Below, one piece after another: positions 1 through 5,425 of a stretch of 14,057 nt of DNA (positions are counted from its first letter, which is position 1; every line of letters starts with the position of its first letter). Under the pieces are notes generated by a model that saw only the letters and a program-made list of their open reading frames with translations, did not search any database and was not told the DNA's origin. The position numbers were made by a program, and so were the translations under genes. This stretch comes from JBBIRM01 sp964517975 (GTDB taxonomy: Bacteria; Desulfobacterota; BSN033; UBA1163), in NCBI GenBank assembly GCA_964517975.1, contig CAZFDM010000186.1, forward strand, positions 1 through 14,057. Direction: 5' to 3'.

Positions 1-298
1 ACGAAAGGCAGGATTCTTTTCCATGTCAAAAGCTTGAAAGACAGTATAGATGGAAAAAAGAAAAATATTAAATCTTTTGTGAAATCAATAAGTTCGCAAA
101 TATTGTATAAAATGGGGTAACTTAACAAAACCCCAAATCGCACACACAAAAGGTCGGTTTTTTAGAAAATTCGAGGAATTTGTTGACAAACTTTTTGAGT
201 AGCCTAAAATAAAATGGAAAAAGGATTTAAAAAGAGACTGGTTCTGATCCCATTTCAAGCAATCGATTTCGTATCAAGATAGGAGAAATTAAAAACAA
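1..298. other. AT-rich leader without a recognisable gene
   Basis: I see no convincing coding region, RNA gene or terminator here. The stretch is AT-rich and short stops interrupt all frames. The only interpretable signals are the promoter at 183-210 and a Shine-Dalgarno AGGAGA at 281-286, 12 nt before the ATG of the hsdR remnant. It therefore looks like the original upstream region of a type I restriction operon. Confidence 0.4.
183..210 (+). promoter_or_regulatory. sigma70-type promoter upstream of the hsdR remnant
   Basis: A perfect -35 TTGACA (183-188) is followed after 16 nt by a -10-like TAAAAT (205-210). It lies about 90 nt before the hsdR start codon and has the same orientation. It may still transcribe the remnant and the RAYT gene behind it. 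This is sequence match only; no activator or operator site was recognised. Confidence 0.5.
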
Positions 299-531
299 AT
301 GAAACCCGAAGAAAATACAAGACAGGAGACCGACCACCTTCTTGAACTGGTTGGCTGGATAGTTCAAGATTATCGAGAGTTTAATCTCGGAGCTTCTATT
401 GGTGTGGCTGTCCGGATGATTTCGAATTGGCTCCCTTCAATCAGAAAGGCGGAGCGGTGAAGGGTTACAAGTTATTTGGACAGCAGTTGAACGGCATTTT
501 GGAAGAACTGAATGAGAGGCTGGCAGCGTGA
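299..531 (+). pseudogene. hsdR remnant: type I restriction endonuclease R subunit, N- and C-terminal ends only
   Basis: Reading from ATG 299 (AGGAGA at 281-286) gives MKPEENTRQETDHLLELVGW followed by IVQDYREFNLGASIGVAVR, the typical start of EcoEI/EcoR124-like HsdR proteins. From position 415 the similarity jumps to another frame, giving DDFELAPFNQKGGAVKGYKL and then FGQQLNGILEELNERLAA with a stop at 529-531, which looks like the extreme C-terminus of the same family. Everything between is gone: the PD-(D/E)XK nuclease domain and the SF2 translocase. Intact HsdR proteins have roughly 800-1,100 residues, so this is a relic with one large internal deletion plus a frame change. Read in its own first frame it would make a 53-residue peptide. 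No hsdS is visible, and a similarly gutted hsdM lies 2.5 kb downstream. Family recognition is from memory of conserved ends, with good confidence for both. Confidence 0.75.
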
Positions 532-589
532 GGGTATACAGCCGATGGTGCCACCGAATAAAGAAAGACATCACCGTCGTTAATTAAGA

Positions 590-1090
590 TTGAAAGGATA
601 CGATTATTCCCAGGCAGGAGCGTATTTTATCACGATATGTACTAAGAATCGCGAATGTTTGTTGGGTGAAATTAAAAATGGCGAGATCATTTTGAATGAA
701 TATGGAGAAATTGCAAGAAAGGAATGGATTAAATCCCAGATAATTCGCAAGGAAATGAAATTGGATGAATTCATAATCATGCCAAATCATATTCATGGGA
801 TTGTAATTATTGACCATGGAACAAACATTGTAGGGGCGAACGGCCGTTCGCCCCTACGGGATTTCCGAATGGAACCAAAATCCATCTCATCATTTGTTGC
901 CGGGTATAAATCATCTGTTACAAAACAAATCAATTTGGTACGAAAATTACCGCGATTTTCCGTGTGGCAACAAAATTATTACGAACATATCATTCGTAAC
1001 GAGACCGAATTAAACGCCCTCAGGGAATATATTGTAAACAATCCCTTAAAATGGGATGAGGACCAGGAAAACCCAAACAAATTCAAATAA
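590..1090 (+). CDS. REP-associated tyrosine transposase (RAYT, Y1_Tnp family), N-terminally damaged
   Basis: This encodes a single-strand DNA transposase of the IS200/IS605-like HUH superfamily, the group thought to mobilise REP palindromes. The 166-residue frame (TTG start) shows the family opening KGYDYSQAGAYFITICTKNR, the HUH motif MPNHIHGIVII (His67, His69) and the tyrosine segment VWQQNYYEHIIRN (Tyr130/131), then REYIVNNPLKW. Upstream in the same frame, ATG 545 reads MVPPNKERHHRR, stop (TAA 581-583), LR, then this ORF. Relatives continue RRSIRLKGYDY, so the natural start is ATG 545 and a nonsense mutation (perhaps TCA to TAA) truncated it. It may survive from TTG 590 or be dead. Codons 81-90 are encoded by a 28-bp palindrome, and a REP-like hairpin follows the stop codon. 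It sits between hsdR and HEPN relics. Confidence 0.8.
   Translation: MKGYDYSQAGAYFITICTKNRECLLGEIKNGEIILNEYGEIARKEWIKSQIIRKEMKLDEFIIMPNHIHGIVIIDHGTNIVGANGRSPLRDFRMEPKSISSFVAGYKSSVTKQINLVRKLPRFSVWQQNYYEHIIRNETELNALREYIVNNPLKWDEDQENPNKFK
830..857. repeat. perfect 28-bp palindrome (REP-like) inside the RAYT gene
   Basis: Half-site GTAGGGGCGAACGG (830-843) is followed directly by its exact reverse complement (844-857). It is GC-rich within an AT-rich gene and encodes VGANGRSPLR, in the variable stretch between the HUH motif and the catalytic tyrosine. Its central 22 bp recur exactly at 3241-3262 in the hsdM remnant. Confidence 0.85.
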
Positions 1091-1097
1091 TAGCAAT

Positions 1098-1128
1098 GTA
1101 GGAGCAGACCTGTATGTCTGTCCCGATA
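1098..1128. repeat. degenerate REP-like hairpin directly after the RAYT gene
   Basis: GTAGGAGCAGAC (1098-1109) and GTCTGTCCC (1115-1123) form an imperfect stem around CTGTAT, 7 nt after the RAYT stop codon. The GTAGG-x-GC opening resembles the palindrome inside the RAYT gene (GTAGGGGC). REP-like hairpins beside RAYT genes are a known hallmark of the family. It could also act as a weak terminator, but no T-run follows. Confidence 0.5.
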
Positions 1129-1162
1129 AAACTAAAACAGGAAAAGGAAAGAAAATTAAAAA

Positions 1163-1490
1163 ATGAAAGGAGAAAAAGAGGTGGGTAAAAAACCCGATGA
1201 ATGGTTTAGACAGGCTGATTATGACATAAAAACAGCAGAGTATTTGTTCAAAGGGAAAAGATATATTTATACGGTTTTCATGTGTCATCTGTCTATAGAG
1301 AAAGCATTGAAAGGACTCTATCAAAAATACCTGAACGAGGCTCCACCAAAGGTTCATAACCTGATTTTTCTAATCGAAAAAATTGGGCTAAAAGTTCCTG
1401 ATGACCTGTATGATATGGTGTTTAATCTTAACAGGATTAGCATTCCTACCTGATATCCTGACGATTTAAAAAGAATGCAAAAAGATTATA
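1163..1490 (+). pseudogene. HEPN-domain protein (toxin-type), 5' part, broken by a nonsense codon and an IS
   Basis: The PF05168-like HEPN domain is clear in the 96 readable residues: DEWFRQADYDIKTAEYLFKG, then HLSIEKALKGLYQKYL, then PPKVHNLIFLIEKIGLKVP. HEPN proteins are helical RNA-binding or RNase domains, commonly paired with an MNT nucleotidyltransferase that controls them. The frame stops at TGA 1451-1453, yet the same frame continues YPDDLKRMQKDY until the IS630 insertion after 1490. Relatives have RYPDD here, so CGA (Arg) mutated to TGA. The 3' end resumes at 2662-2740; the full protein would be about 134 residues. An internal GTG at 1181 has a better-spaced Shine-Dalgarno (AAAGGAG at about 1166-1172) than ATG 1163, so the start is uncertain. 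The downstream MNT gene is intact, leaving a possible antitoxin without a toxin. Confidence 0.8.
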
Positions 1491-1515
1491 TATAAAACGG
1501 CATAATTTATGACAA

Positions 1516-2082
1516 TTATAAATAGGGTGCAAGATAATTTTCCACCAAACAAGGATGATTCTGGATATCGCGGAATACAGTTTTGATTGAGTAAATGAGC
1601 GCATAAATCGTTGGAAAAAAATTATTATGAGTGCCCTGACGCCTTGTATATCCCCAAATGGATTCCATAGGGTTAAATTCGGGAGAATAGGGAGGAAGGA
1701 ACCAGGGTTCAATTTCCTTACGATGGGCATCAAACCAAGACCACATCTCAGGACTTTTATGATATCTGGCATTATCTTCAATAAGAAATATCTTCTGAGG
1801 ATAAAATTTACGAACCAACCTCTCCAGAAACTCTTGGTGGGTAGAACCATTGCAAGAGTCAGTGAAGCGGTAGGAAAAGCGAGCCCCTGGGAGGCTAATC
1901 GCACCGTATACATGCTGAGTATTCCTCTGTCCCAAGCTCGGGATATAAGTCCTTCTCCCCTTCCGAAACCAACTTCTGAAGATGGTAACATCCTGCCGAA
2001 AAGCAGCCTCATCCTCAAAAATAATTACTCCTCTTTCTTGACGGCACTTTTTTTTAATGTAGGATATGTCTTTCTCACCCAT
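1516..2082 (-). CDS. IS630-family transposase, catalytic DDE part (ORF B)
   Basis: This is the RNase H-fold catalytic half of an IS630 transposase, which excises the element and inserts it at TA. Of 188 residues, the first acid lies in IIFEDEAAF (about Asp24), the second in LIEDNARYHKS (Asp103) and the Glu in PPYSPEFNPMESIWGYTRR (Glu140). All three are present, so the active site looks intact. The annotated ATG (MGEKDISYIKKK) is probably not the real start. The frame is entered from ORF A by a -1 shift at the A8 run in the overlap, giving a fusion of about 350 residues, the normal size for the family. The right-hand stop lies within the left IS end. Confidence 0.85.
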   Translation of the reverse strand: MGEKDISYIKKKCRQERGVIIFEDEAAFRQDVTIFRSWFRKGRRTYIPSLGQRNTQHVYGAISLPGARFSYRFTDSCNGSTHQEFLERLVRKFYPQKIFLIEDNARYHKSPEMWSWFDAHRKEIEPWFLPPYSPEFNPMESIWGYTRRQGTHNNFFPTIYALIYSIKTVFRDIQNHPCLVENYLAPYL

Positions 2083-2573
2083 TTCTGTTGTAATTCAGGT
2101 TTGGCTAAAGCCAATCTCTTCATAGGCCGCTGGACAGAAAACCCCAATTGATGAAGGAGCTTTCGCACATGATCATGATGATAATGAATCCCAAACTCCT
2201 CCTCAATGATATGCTGAATCGCAGGACAAGTCCAAACCCCTGTTGTCAGCCCATAAGCCACAGGACCACTATCCAGAATCTCCTCAAGCCTTTCAAGCTG
2301 ATCCTTTGTCAGAAGGGGTGGTCTCCCCGTATGTCGACCTTCGTAAAGACCTTGCACTTGTCCTCTGTTATATCGATTGAGCCAGCGATAGACACTTTTA
2401 AGCCCCACATCCAGAAGCTCTGTTATCTCTTCGGGTCTCTTATTGTTAAGATACAAAAGCACACTCTTTGCTCGTTTCCAAATTCTAAGATTGTTATCCC
2501 TTTCACATTGGGTAAGCAAACCTTTCAACTTTTTGATGTATTTAAGGGTCTTATACCTTGGTTTAATCAGCAT
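2025..2573 (-). CDS. IS630-family transposase, DNA-binding part (ORF A)
   Basis: This is the N-terminal half of the transposase, 182 residues. It carries the helix-turn-helix region that recognises the inverted repeats: LRIWKRAKSVLLYLNNKRPE, then ITELLDVGLKSVYRWLNRY, followed by the basic segment GLYEGRHTGRPPLLTKDQLE. A second winged-helix part contains HHDHVRKLLHQLGFSVQRP. The ATG is preceded by a strong Shine-Dalgarno, GGGGAGGT, 4 nt upstream. The frame ends at 2025 in a lysine-rich tail (LKKSAVKKEE), which belongs to the overlap with ORF B. If no frameshift occurs this product alone could act as an inhibitor, as seen in some other two-frame IS elements; that is inference. Confidence 0.85.
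   Translation of the reverse strand: MLIKPRYKTLKYIKKLKGLLTQCERDNNLRIWKRAKSVLLYLNNKRPEEITELLDVGLKSVYRWLNRYNRGQVQGLYEGRHTGRPPLLTKDQLERLEEILDSGPVAYGLTTGVWTCPAIQHIIEEEFGIHYHHDHVRKLLHQLGFSVQRPMKRLALAKPELQQKWVRKTYPTLKKSAVKKEE
2048..2055 (-). other. putative -1 programmed frameshift site (A8 run) in the transposase
   Basis: On the minus strand eight A residues follow ATT in the ORF A/ORF B overlap. In the ORF A frame they read TTA AAA AAA AGT, so an A-AAA-AAA slippery heptamer lies in correct register. Slipping back one base continues as AAG TGC CGT in ORF B. The fusion would read PTLKKKCRQERGVIIF. An accidental indel in the homopolymer is the alternative. Confidence 0.6.
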
Positions 2574-2661
2574 ATCTACCTCCCCTGGAGAAAATCTTTT
2601 TCTCTATTGAAGGTAGTATGCCATATTTAATAAATATTGTCAAAAATTATGCCGTTTTATA

Positions 2662-2740
2662 TAGTAAAAAGAGAACGGCTGATATACTCAATAAGAGCAA
2701 GGAGTTACTAAAATGGCTAAAAGCACAATTAAAAAAGTAG
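2662..2740 (+). pseudogene. HEPN-domain gene, 3' part, displaced by the IS630 insertion
   Basis: After the right TA duplication the HEPN frame resumes as SKKRTADILNKSKELLKW followed by LKAQLKK, with the stop TAG at 2738-2740. This is the amphipathic, lysine-rich C-terminal helix expected for the family. The last 28 nt overlap the start of the MNT gene (ATG 2713) in a different frame, and the MNT Shine-Dalgarno AAGGAG (2699-2704) lies inside the HEPN coding sequence. The overlap suggests translational coupling in the ancestral toxin-antitoxin pair. With no start of its own, this piece is not expressed as a protein. Confidence 0.8.
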
Positions 2741-3045
2741 TTAATTTTTTAGTGACATGTCTGAAAGAGAAAGGGCTGAATGTTTCAAAAGTTATCATAT
2801 TCGGCTCCTATGCCAAAGGGAAAGTTACTGAAGAAAGCGATATAGATATTGTAATTGTTTCTACCGATTTTAAAGATAAAGATATCTTTGAAAGGGCAAA
2901 GCTTACTAAAGAGGCTGAAATTAAGACTATCAGAAAGTTTCTGATACCTCTCGATATCATTACGATGACCCCAGAAGAATTAGAAAAAGGGACATCTCTA
3001 ATTTCGGACTATGCAAAGAATGGGAAGGTGCTTTATGCCGCATAA
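2713..3045 (+). CDS. MNT-type minimal nucleotidyltransferase (HEPN partner, MntA-like)
   Basis: A 110-residue nucleotidyltransferase of the pol-beta superfamily. The signature is exact: VIIFGSYAKGKVTEESDIDI gives GS (31-32), ten residues, then D-x-D (Asp43, Asp45), with a third candidate acid at Asp81 (IPLDIITM). In characterised HepT/MntA systems the partner silences the HEPN toxin by adding AMP residues; that function is inferred here, not seen. Start ATG 2713 has AAGGAG 8 nt upstream and overlaps the HEPN 3' end by 28 nt. Length and motifs look intact, unlike its broken HEPN partner. A strong AAGGAGG (3044-3050) overlaps the stop codon and precedes the hsdM remnant, so all three may once have formed one operon. 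Confidence 0.85.
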   Translation: MAKSTIKKVVNFLVTCLKEKGLNVSKVIIFGSYAKGKVTEESDIDIVIVSTDFKDKDIFERAKLTKEAEIKTIRKFLIPLDIITMTPEELEKGTSLISDYAKNGKVLYAA

Positions 3046-3059
3046 GGAGGCATGATTTA

Positions 3060-3701
3060 AATGGCAATGGAATCCTCTACCACCAGCCTGACGGCAAGCA
3101 GGTCGTTCAACGGCTCTGGAATTACTGCAATGTCCTCCGAGACGACGGCGTAAGTTACGGCGATTACGTGGAGCAGTTGACCTATCTTCTATTCCTGAAA
3201 ATGGCAGATGAACAGACAAAACCTCCATTTAATAAATGGAGGGGCGAACGGCCGTTCGCCCCAACAATTCCAGAAGGTTTGGATTGGGAAAGCCTCCTCA
3301 AAAAAGATGGGGATGCCCTGGAGGTCCATTACCGCCGTATCCTTGAAACCCTGGTAAAGAAAAGGGATGTCGGGAGTTATTTTCAGGAAATCTCAAAACA
3401 AGATTCAAGGCCCTGCCAAACTCAAGCGTTTGATAGAATTGATAAACGCAGAAACCTGAACAGGTATGGATATTGACGTAAAGGTGAAATTTACGAAGGG
3501 CTACTCCAAAAACGCAGAAGATATCAAAAGCGGTGCAGGAGGGATAAAGTTAGTTTAGATATATTTTGGCTCAATGATGAAAGCCTCGAGGACTCAGAAA
3601 ACCTCCCGCCTCCTGATTTCCTTGACAGAGAGATCGCAGAGAATTTGGAATCCGCCCTGGAACAGTTTAGTGGCATTTATGAGGATTTGGGACGGGAATA
3701 A
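3060..3701 (+). pseudogene. hsdM remnant: type I DNA adenine methyltransferase, both ends without the catalytic core
   Basis: The 5' part reads GNGILYHQPDGKQVVQRLWN, then YCNVLRDDGVSYGDYVEQLT and YLLFLKMADEQTKPPFN, the HsdM N-terminal helical domain. It continues IPEGLDWESLLKKDGDALEV and, across frame changes, KLKRLIELINAET (stop), DIDVKGEIYEGLLQK and NAEDIKSGAGG. Intact relatives follow this last motif with the SAM-binding and NPPF methyltransferase domain, which is missing. From about 3548 the frame jumps to KVSLDIFWLNDESLEDSENL and LESALEQFSGIYEDLGRE, the HsdM C-terminus, stop at 3699-3701. Several frameshifts, one nonsense codon (TGA) and an internal deletion of several hundred codons make it non-functional. 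A 22-bp palindrome sits in frame at 3241-3262. No clear start codon is in frame; AAGGAGG at 3044-3050 suggests where it was. Confidence 0.8.
3222..3262. repeat. paired palindromes inserted in the hsdM remnant
   Basis: Two abutting palindromes are present. The first has arms CCTCCATTTA and TAAATGGAGG around a single A (3222-3242). The second is perfect and 22 bp long, half-site GGGGCGAACGG (3241-3251) plus its complement (3252-3262), identical to the centre of the palindrome inside the RAYT gene. The hsdM frame passes through as KWRGERPFAPT between PPFN and IPEG, which are close together in relatives, so it looks like an in-frame insertion. Confidence 0.75.
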
Positions 3702-3728
3702 AATTTTAATAACAATTGGGATGGAAAG

Positions 3729-4085
3729 ATGATAAAAGAGGGACAGCAAAAGCGAGCAAGATACTGGGGGAAATTCAAGGTTGAGAAAGTTGTAAAATTG
3801 CCGCAACCGGTGATTTGCCACAGCGAGGAGATCGGTGAGGCAGAGTTTATGCCCACCATTGTCCAGATAAATTGGGAAAAGCCGCCATCTTCGGATAATC
3901 ACAAGTTTTGGCTTCCCTATTGGATCAAGGTAAAGGGAAGATGGAAATACGGCCAATTTGCCCCCATGATCGGAGAGAATGCTTTGCTTCAACTCTTGAG
4001 TGAAGCAATAAGGCAGGACTTTTTCAGTCAACAGTTTTTGTCAGGATTAGCAGAAGGCATAAAGAACAAGTTGGAAGGTGATTAG
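3729..4085 (+). CDS. unrecognised 118-residue protein downstream of hsdM
   Basis: I do not recognise a named family with confidence. The protein is compact and soluble, with no signal peptide or membrane segment. It has a basic N-terminus (GQQKRARYWGKFKVEKVVKL), an aromatic middle (MPTIVQINWEKPPSSDNHKF, WLPYWIKVKGRWKYGQFAP) and a helical C-terminal end (LLQLLSEAIRQDFFSQQFLS). It is Trp- and Lys-rich, which would suit nucleic-acid or protein binding, but this is speculation. The start ATG 3729 lies 27 nt after the hsdM stop with only a weak GGAAAG immediately upstream. It is uninterrupted while hsdM in front of it is heavily damaged, so it is either still selected or short enough to have escaped. 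Association with type I restriction loci is an inference from position only. Confidence 0.6.
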   Translation: MIKEGQQKRARYWGKFKVEKVVKLPQPVICHSEEIGEAEFMPTIVQINWEKPPSSDNHKFWLPYWIKVKGRWKYGQFAPMIGENALLQLLSEAIRQDFFSQQFLSGLAEGIKNKLEGD

Positions 4086-4347
4086 AGTCGAGGGAGGAAT
4101 TTTAAAAAACTGGTGCAGAAAAATTTTGAAAAAGTGGGAAATGTTCACACGATAAACGGCCACCATACATCCCTTCGTCTATATAAGGTTAATAGGTCTT
4201 GGCGACCTCTTTCCCTCCCCCATCGGGTTTGATAAGGTTTGCAGGTTAGCGGAAGGAAAATCCTAATGGAGATAAGCGGAGTAATTTCCCACCAGAAGTG
4301 GGGAATAAGCAGTGAGAAAACGGATTTTGTTTTAGGGGGACTCAAAA

Positions 4348-5064
4348 ATGAAACGTTATATTACGGGCCAAAAGACATCTGGAAAAGATGCTCGAATCAT
4401 GGATGAAATAATAATCGGATATGTAGAAAAGAATCATAATGAGTATTTTAAAAATCATTCCAAGTATAAAGAGTATCTAAAGAAAATGGAGAGAATTGAT
4501 TTGCTCCGCTTTAATGAGCAAGATGTGGAAATCATTCTTAAGCCTTTTTTATATAAATGGGGAAGGATGGGCCTAGTGCTTGGCGGAAAGGAGTACAAAG
4601 GGTGGGAAACCGATATTGTGGAACCCATTCGCTCAAATTCAAATAAACTTAATGAGTGGAGAGCGATCAATTTTGAATCCTCCAATCTTCCAGATTTCAA
4701 AAATGACATTATAAAATTTTATGACTCTTTGAAAACAATCATAGATAGAGTTGCGGCAACGAAGACCATGCACATAATTTGCCCGAAATTTTTCCCTTTA
4801 TGGGATAATGATATTGCAAGAATAGTCAAGGCTGAAGCGTTAAATATATTGGTCAAGGCGGATAAATATAATAATTTTTTTGGTAAAATAGATGACTTCT
4901 CCGGAAAGGATTATTACAGGTTTATGCTACTACTTCAGGCTTTCTTTGAAAAGTATGAAAATACTTTTCTTAAATTAGCAAAGACCTATGAAAAGAGTAT
5001 TGTGAAGATATTGGACGATTTCTTGTGGATGATAGCACATAGACCTCTTTCAATATTCTTGTAA
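4348..5064 (+). CDS. unrecognised 238-residue protein of the accessory region
   Basis: No family is assigned. The frame is open over 238 codons with a good Shine-Dalgarno (AGGGGGA, 4334-4340, 7 nt before ATG). The protein is soluble, mostly helical and lysine-rich. Conspicuous segments are LKPFLYKWGRMGLVLGGKEY with GWETDIVEPIRSNSNKLNEW (about 65-104), ATKTMHIICPKFFPLWDNDI (about 137-156) and YYRFMLLLQAFFEKYENTFL (about 189-208). The H-x(3)-CPKFFPLWDN block has the look of a conserved motif, and similar stretches occur, as I remember, in uncharacterised proteins from defence-type regions. The 262-nt gap before it holds small hairpins (AGGTC/GACCT near 4194-4208 and a CCCAC/GTGGG stem near 4288-4304) but no gene. 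The gene ends 197 nt before the tRNA-Pro gene, at the edge of the variable region. Candidate cargo or defence gene, by context only. Confidence 0.65.
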   Translation: MKRYITGQKTSGKDARIMDEIIIGYVEKNHNEYFKNHSKYKEYLKKMERIDLLRFNEQDVEIILKPFLYKWGRMGLVLGGKEYKGWETDIVEPIRSNSNKLNEWRAINFESSNLPDFKNDIIKFYDSLKTIIDRVAATKTMHIICPKFFPLWDNDIARIVKAEALNILVKADKYNNFFGKIDDFSGKDYYRFMLLLQAFFEKYENTFLKLAKTYEKSIVKILDDFLWMIAHRPLSIFL

Positions 5065-5261
5065 AGCACAATTTGAATATCCCGAAAGGTTGTTAATTGC
5101 GATTGTTCCCCACTTCAATCTTTATCAGGATCACTTGTTCACAGGGAATAATCAACAAAGAGGAGATAAAGAGGGTCAGGTCTTGCAATCCTACATTTCA
5201 TACCCCCTCCACCCGTTTCCTTTCACTCTGCGATGGATGGATTGAATGGAAAAAAGGGAAA
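5065..5261. other. gene-free junction between accessory region and tRNA-Pro
   Basis: No gene is visible. Together with the tRNA copies and repeats up to 5635 it forms a 570-bp stretch without protein genes. A plus-strand frame of 163 codons crosses it, but that frame mainly translates the antisense of the tRNA copies. It holds GGGTCAGGTCTTGCAAT (5173-5189), which resembles short sequences I recall near Y1-transposase insertions. If an island integrated at the tRNA 3' end, its attachment point should lie here. Confidence 0.4.
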
Positions 5262-5339
5262 TGGTCGGGGCGAGCCGATTTGAACGGCCGACCTCCTGCT
5301 CCCAAGGCAGGCGCGCTAACCAGTCTGCGCTACGCCCCG
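5262..5339 (-). tRNA. tRNA-Pro (anticodon TGG), CCA encoded
   Basis: Read on the minus strand, the full cloverleaf is present. The acceptor CGGGGCG pairs with CGCCCCG; the D arm is GCGC/GCGC with the loop AGACTGGTTA. The anticodon arm is CCTGC, loop CTTGGGA (anticodon TGG), GCAGG. The T arm is GGCCG, loop TTCAAAT, CGGCT (one G-T pair), followed by discriminator A and a genomically encoded CCA (5262-5264). It reads Pro CCN codons, mainly CCA/CCG. It lies downstream of rdgB in the same orientation, and its 3' end points at the accessory region, the standard geometry for tRNA-targeted integration. Its first 50 nt are duplicated at 5502-5551. Confidence 0.95.
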
Positions 5340-5425
5340 ATGTCTTCAAACACAACCAGAAAATTTCAACCCTTCTATGAAGATCAAATGATCCTTTTAA
5401 ATAATATTGGTTTCTTATCACTTCT

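Larger units (their letters stand above)
1491..2661 (-). mobile_element. IS630-family insertion sequence, complete, 1,171 bp
   Basis: The ends are 26-bp inverted repeats beginning TATAAAACGGCATAATTT with one mismatch (left 1491-1516, right 2661-2636). Each end is flanked by TA (1489-1490 and 2662-2663), the target duplication expected for IS630/Tc1-mariner elements. Removing the IS and one TA restores the HEPN reading frame exactly (KDY-SKK), which fixes the boundaries. Inside, on the minus strand, are a helix-turn-helix ORF and a DDE ORF overlapping by 58 nt, linked by a likely -1 frameshift. Both ends and all three catalytic acids are present, so it may be functional and recent. Confidence 0.9.

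Noticed and set aside
1446..2018. 190-codon minus-strand frame over the transposase
   Set aside because: Shadow of the DDE frame; the DDE motifs are in the other frame, and it runs through the IS end.
1627..2630. Two plus-strand frames of 174 and 160 codons within the IS
   Set aside because: Both are antisense to the intact DDE and helix-turn-helix transposase frames and have no protein-family features.
2998..3228. 76-codon minus-strand frame containing ACRQAGG
   Set aside because: It is the reverse of the hsdM N-terminal coding sequence (QPDGKQVVQRLW), which has clear homology.
1..5261. A complete integrative element with integrase and attachment sites
   Set aside because: No integrase gene is visible and no 3'-tRNA direct repeat was found at the left side of the window. 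Only the geometry at tRNA-Pro supports an island.
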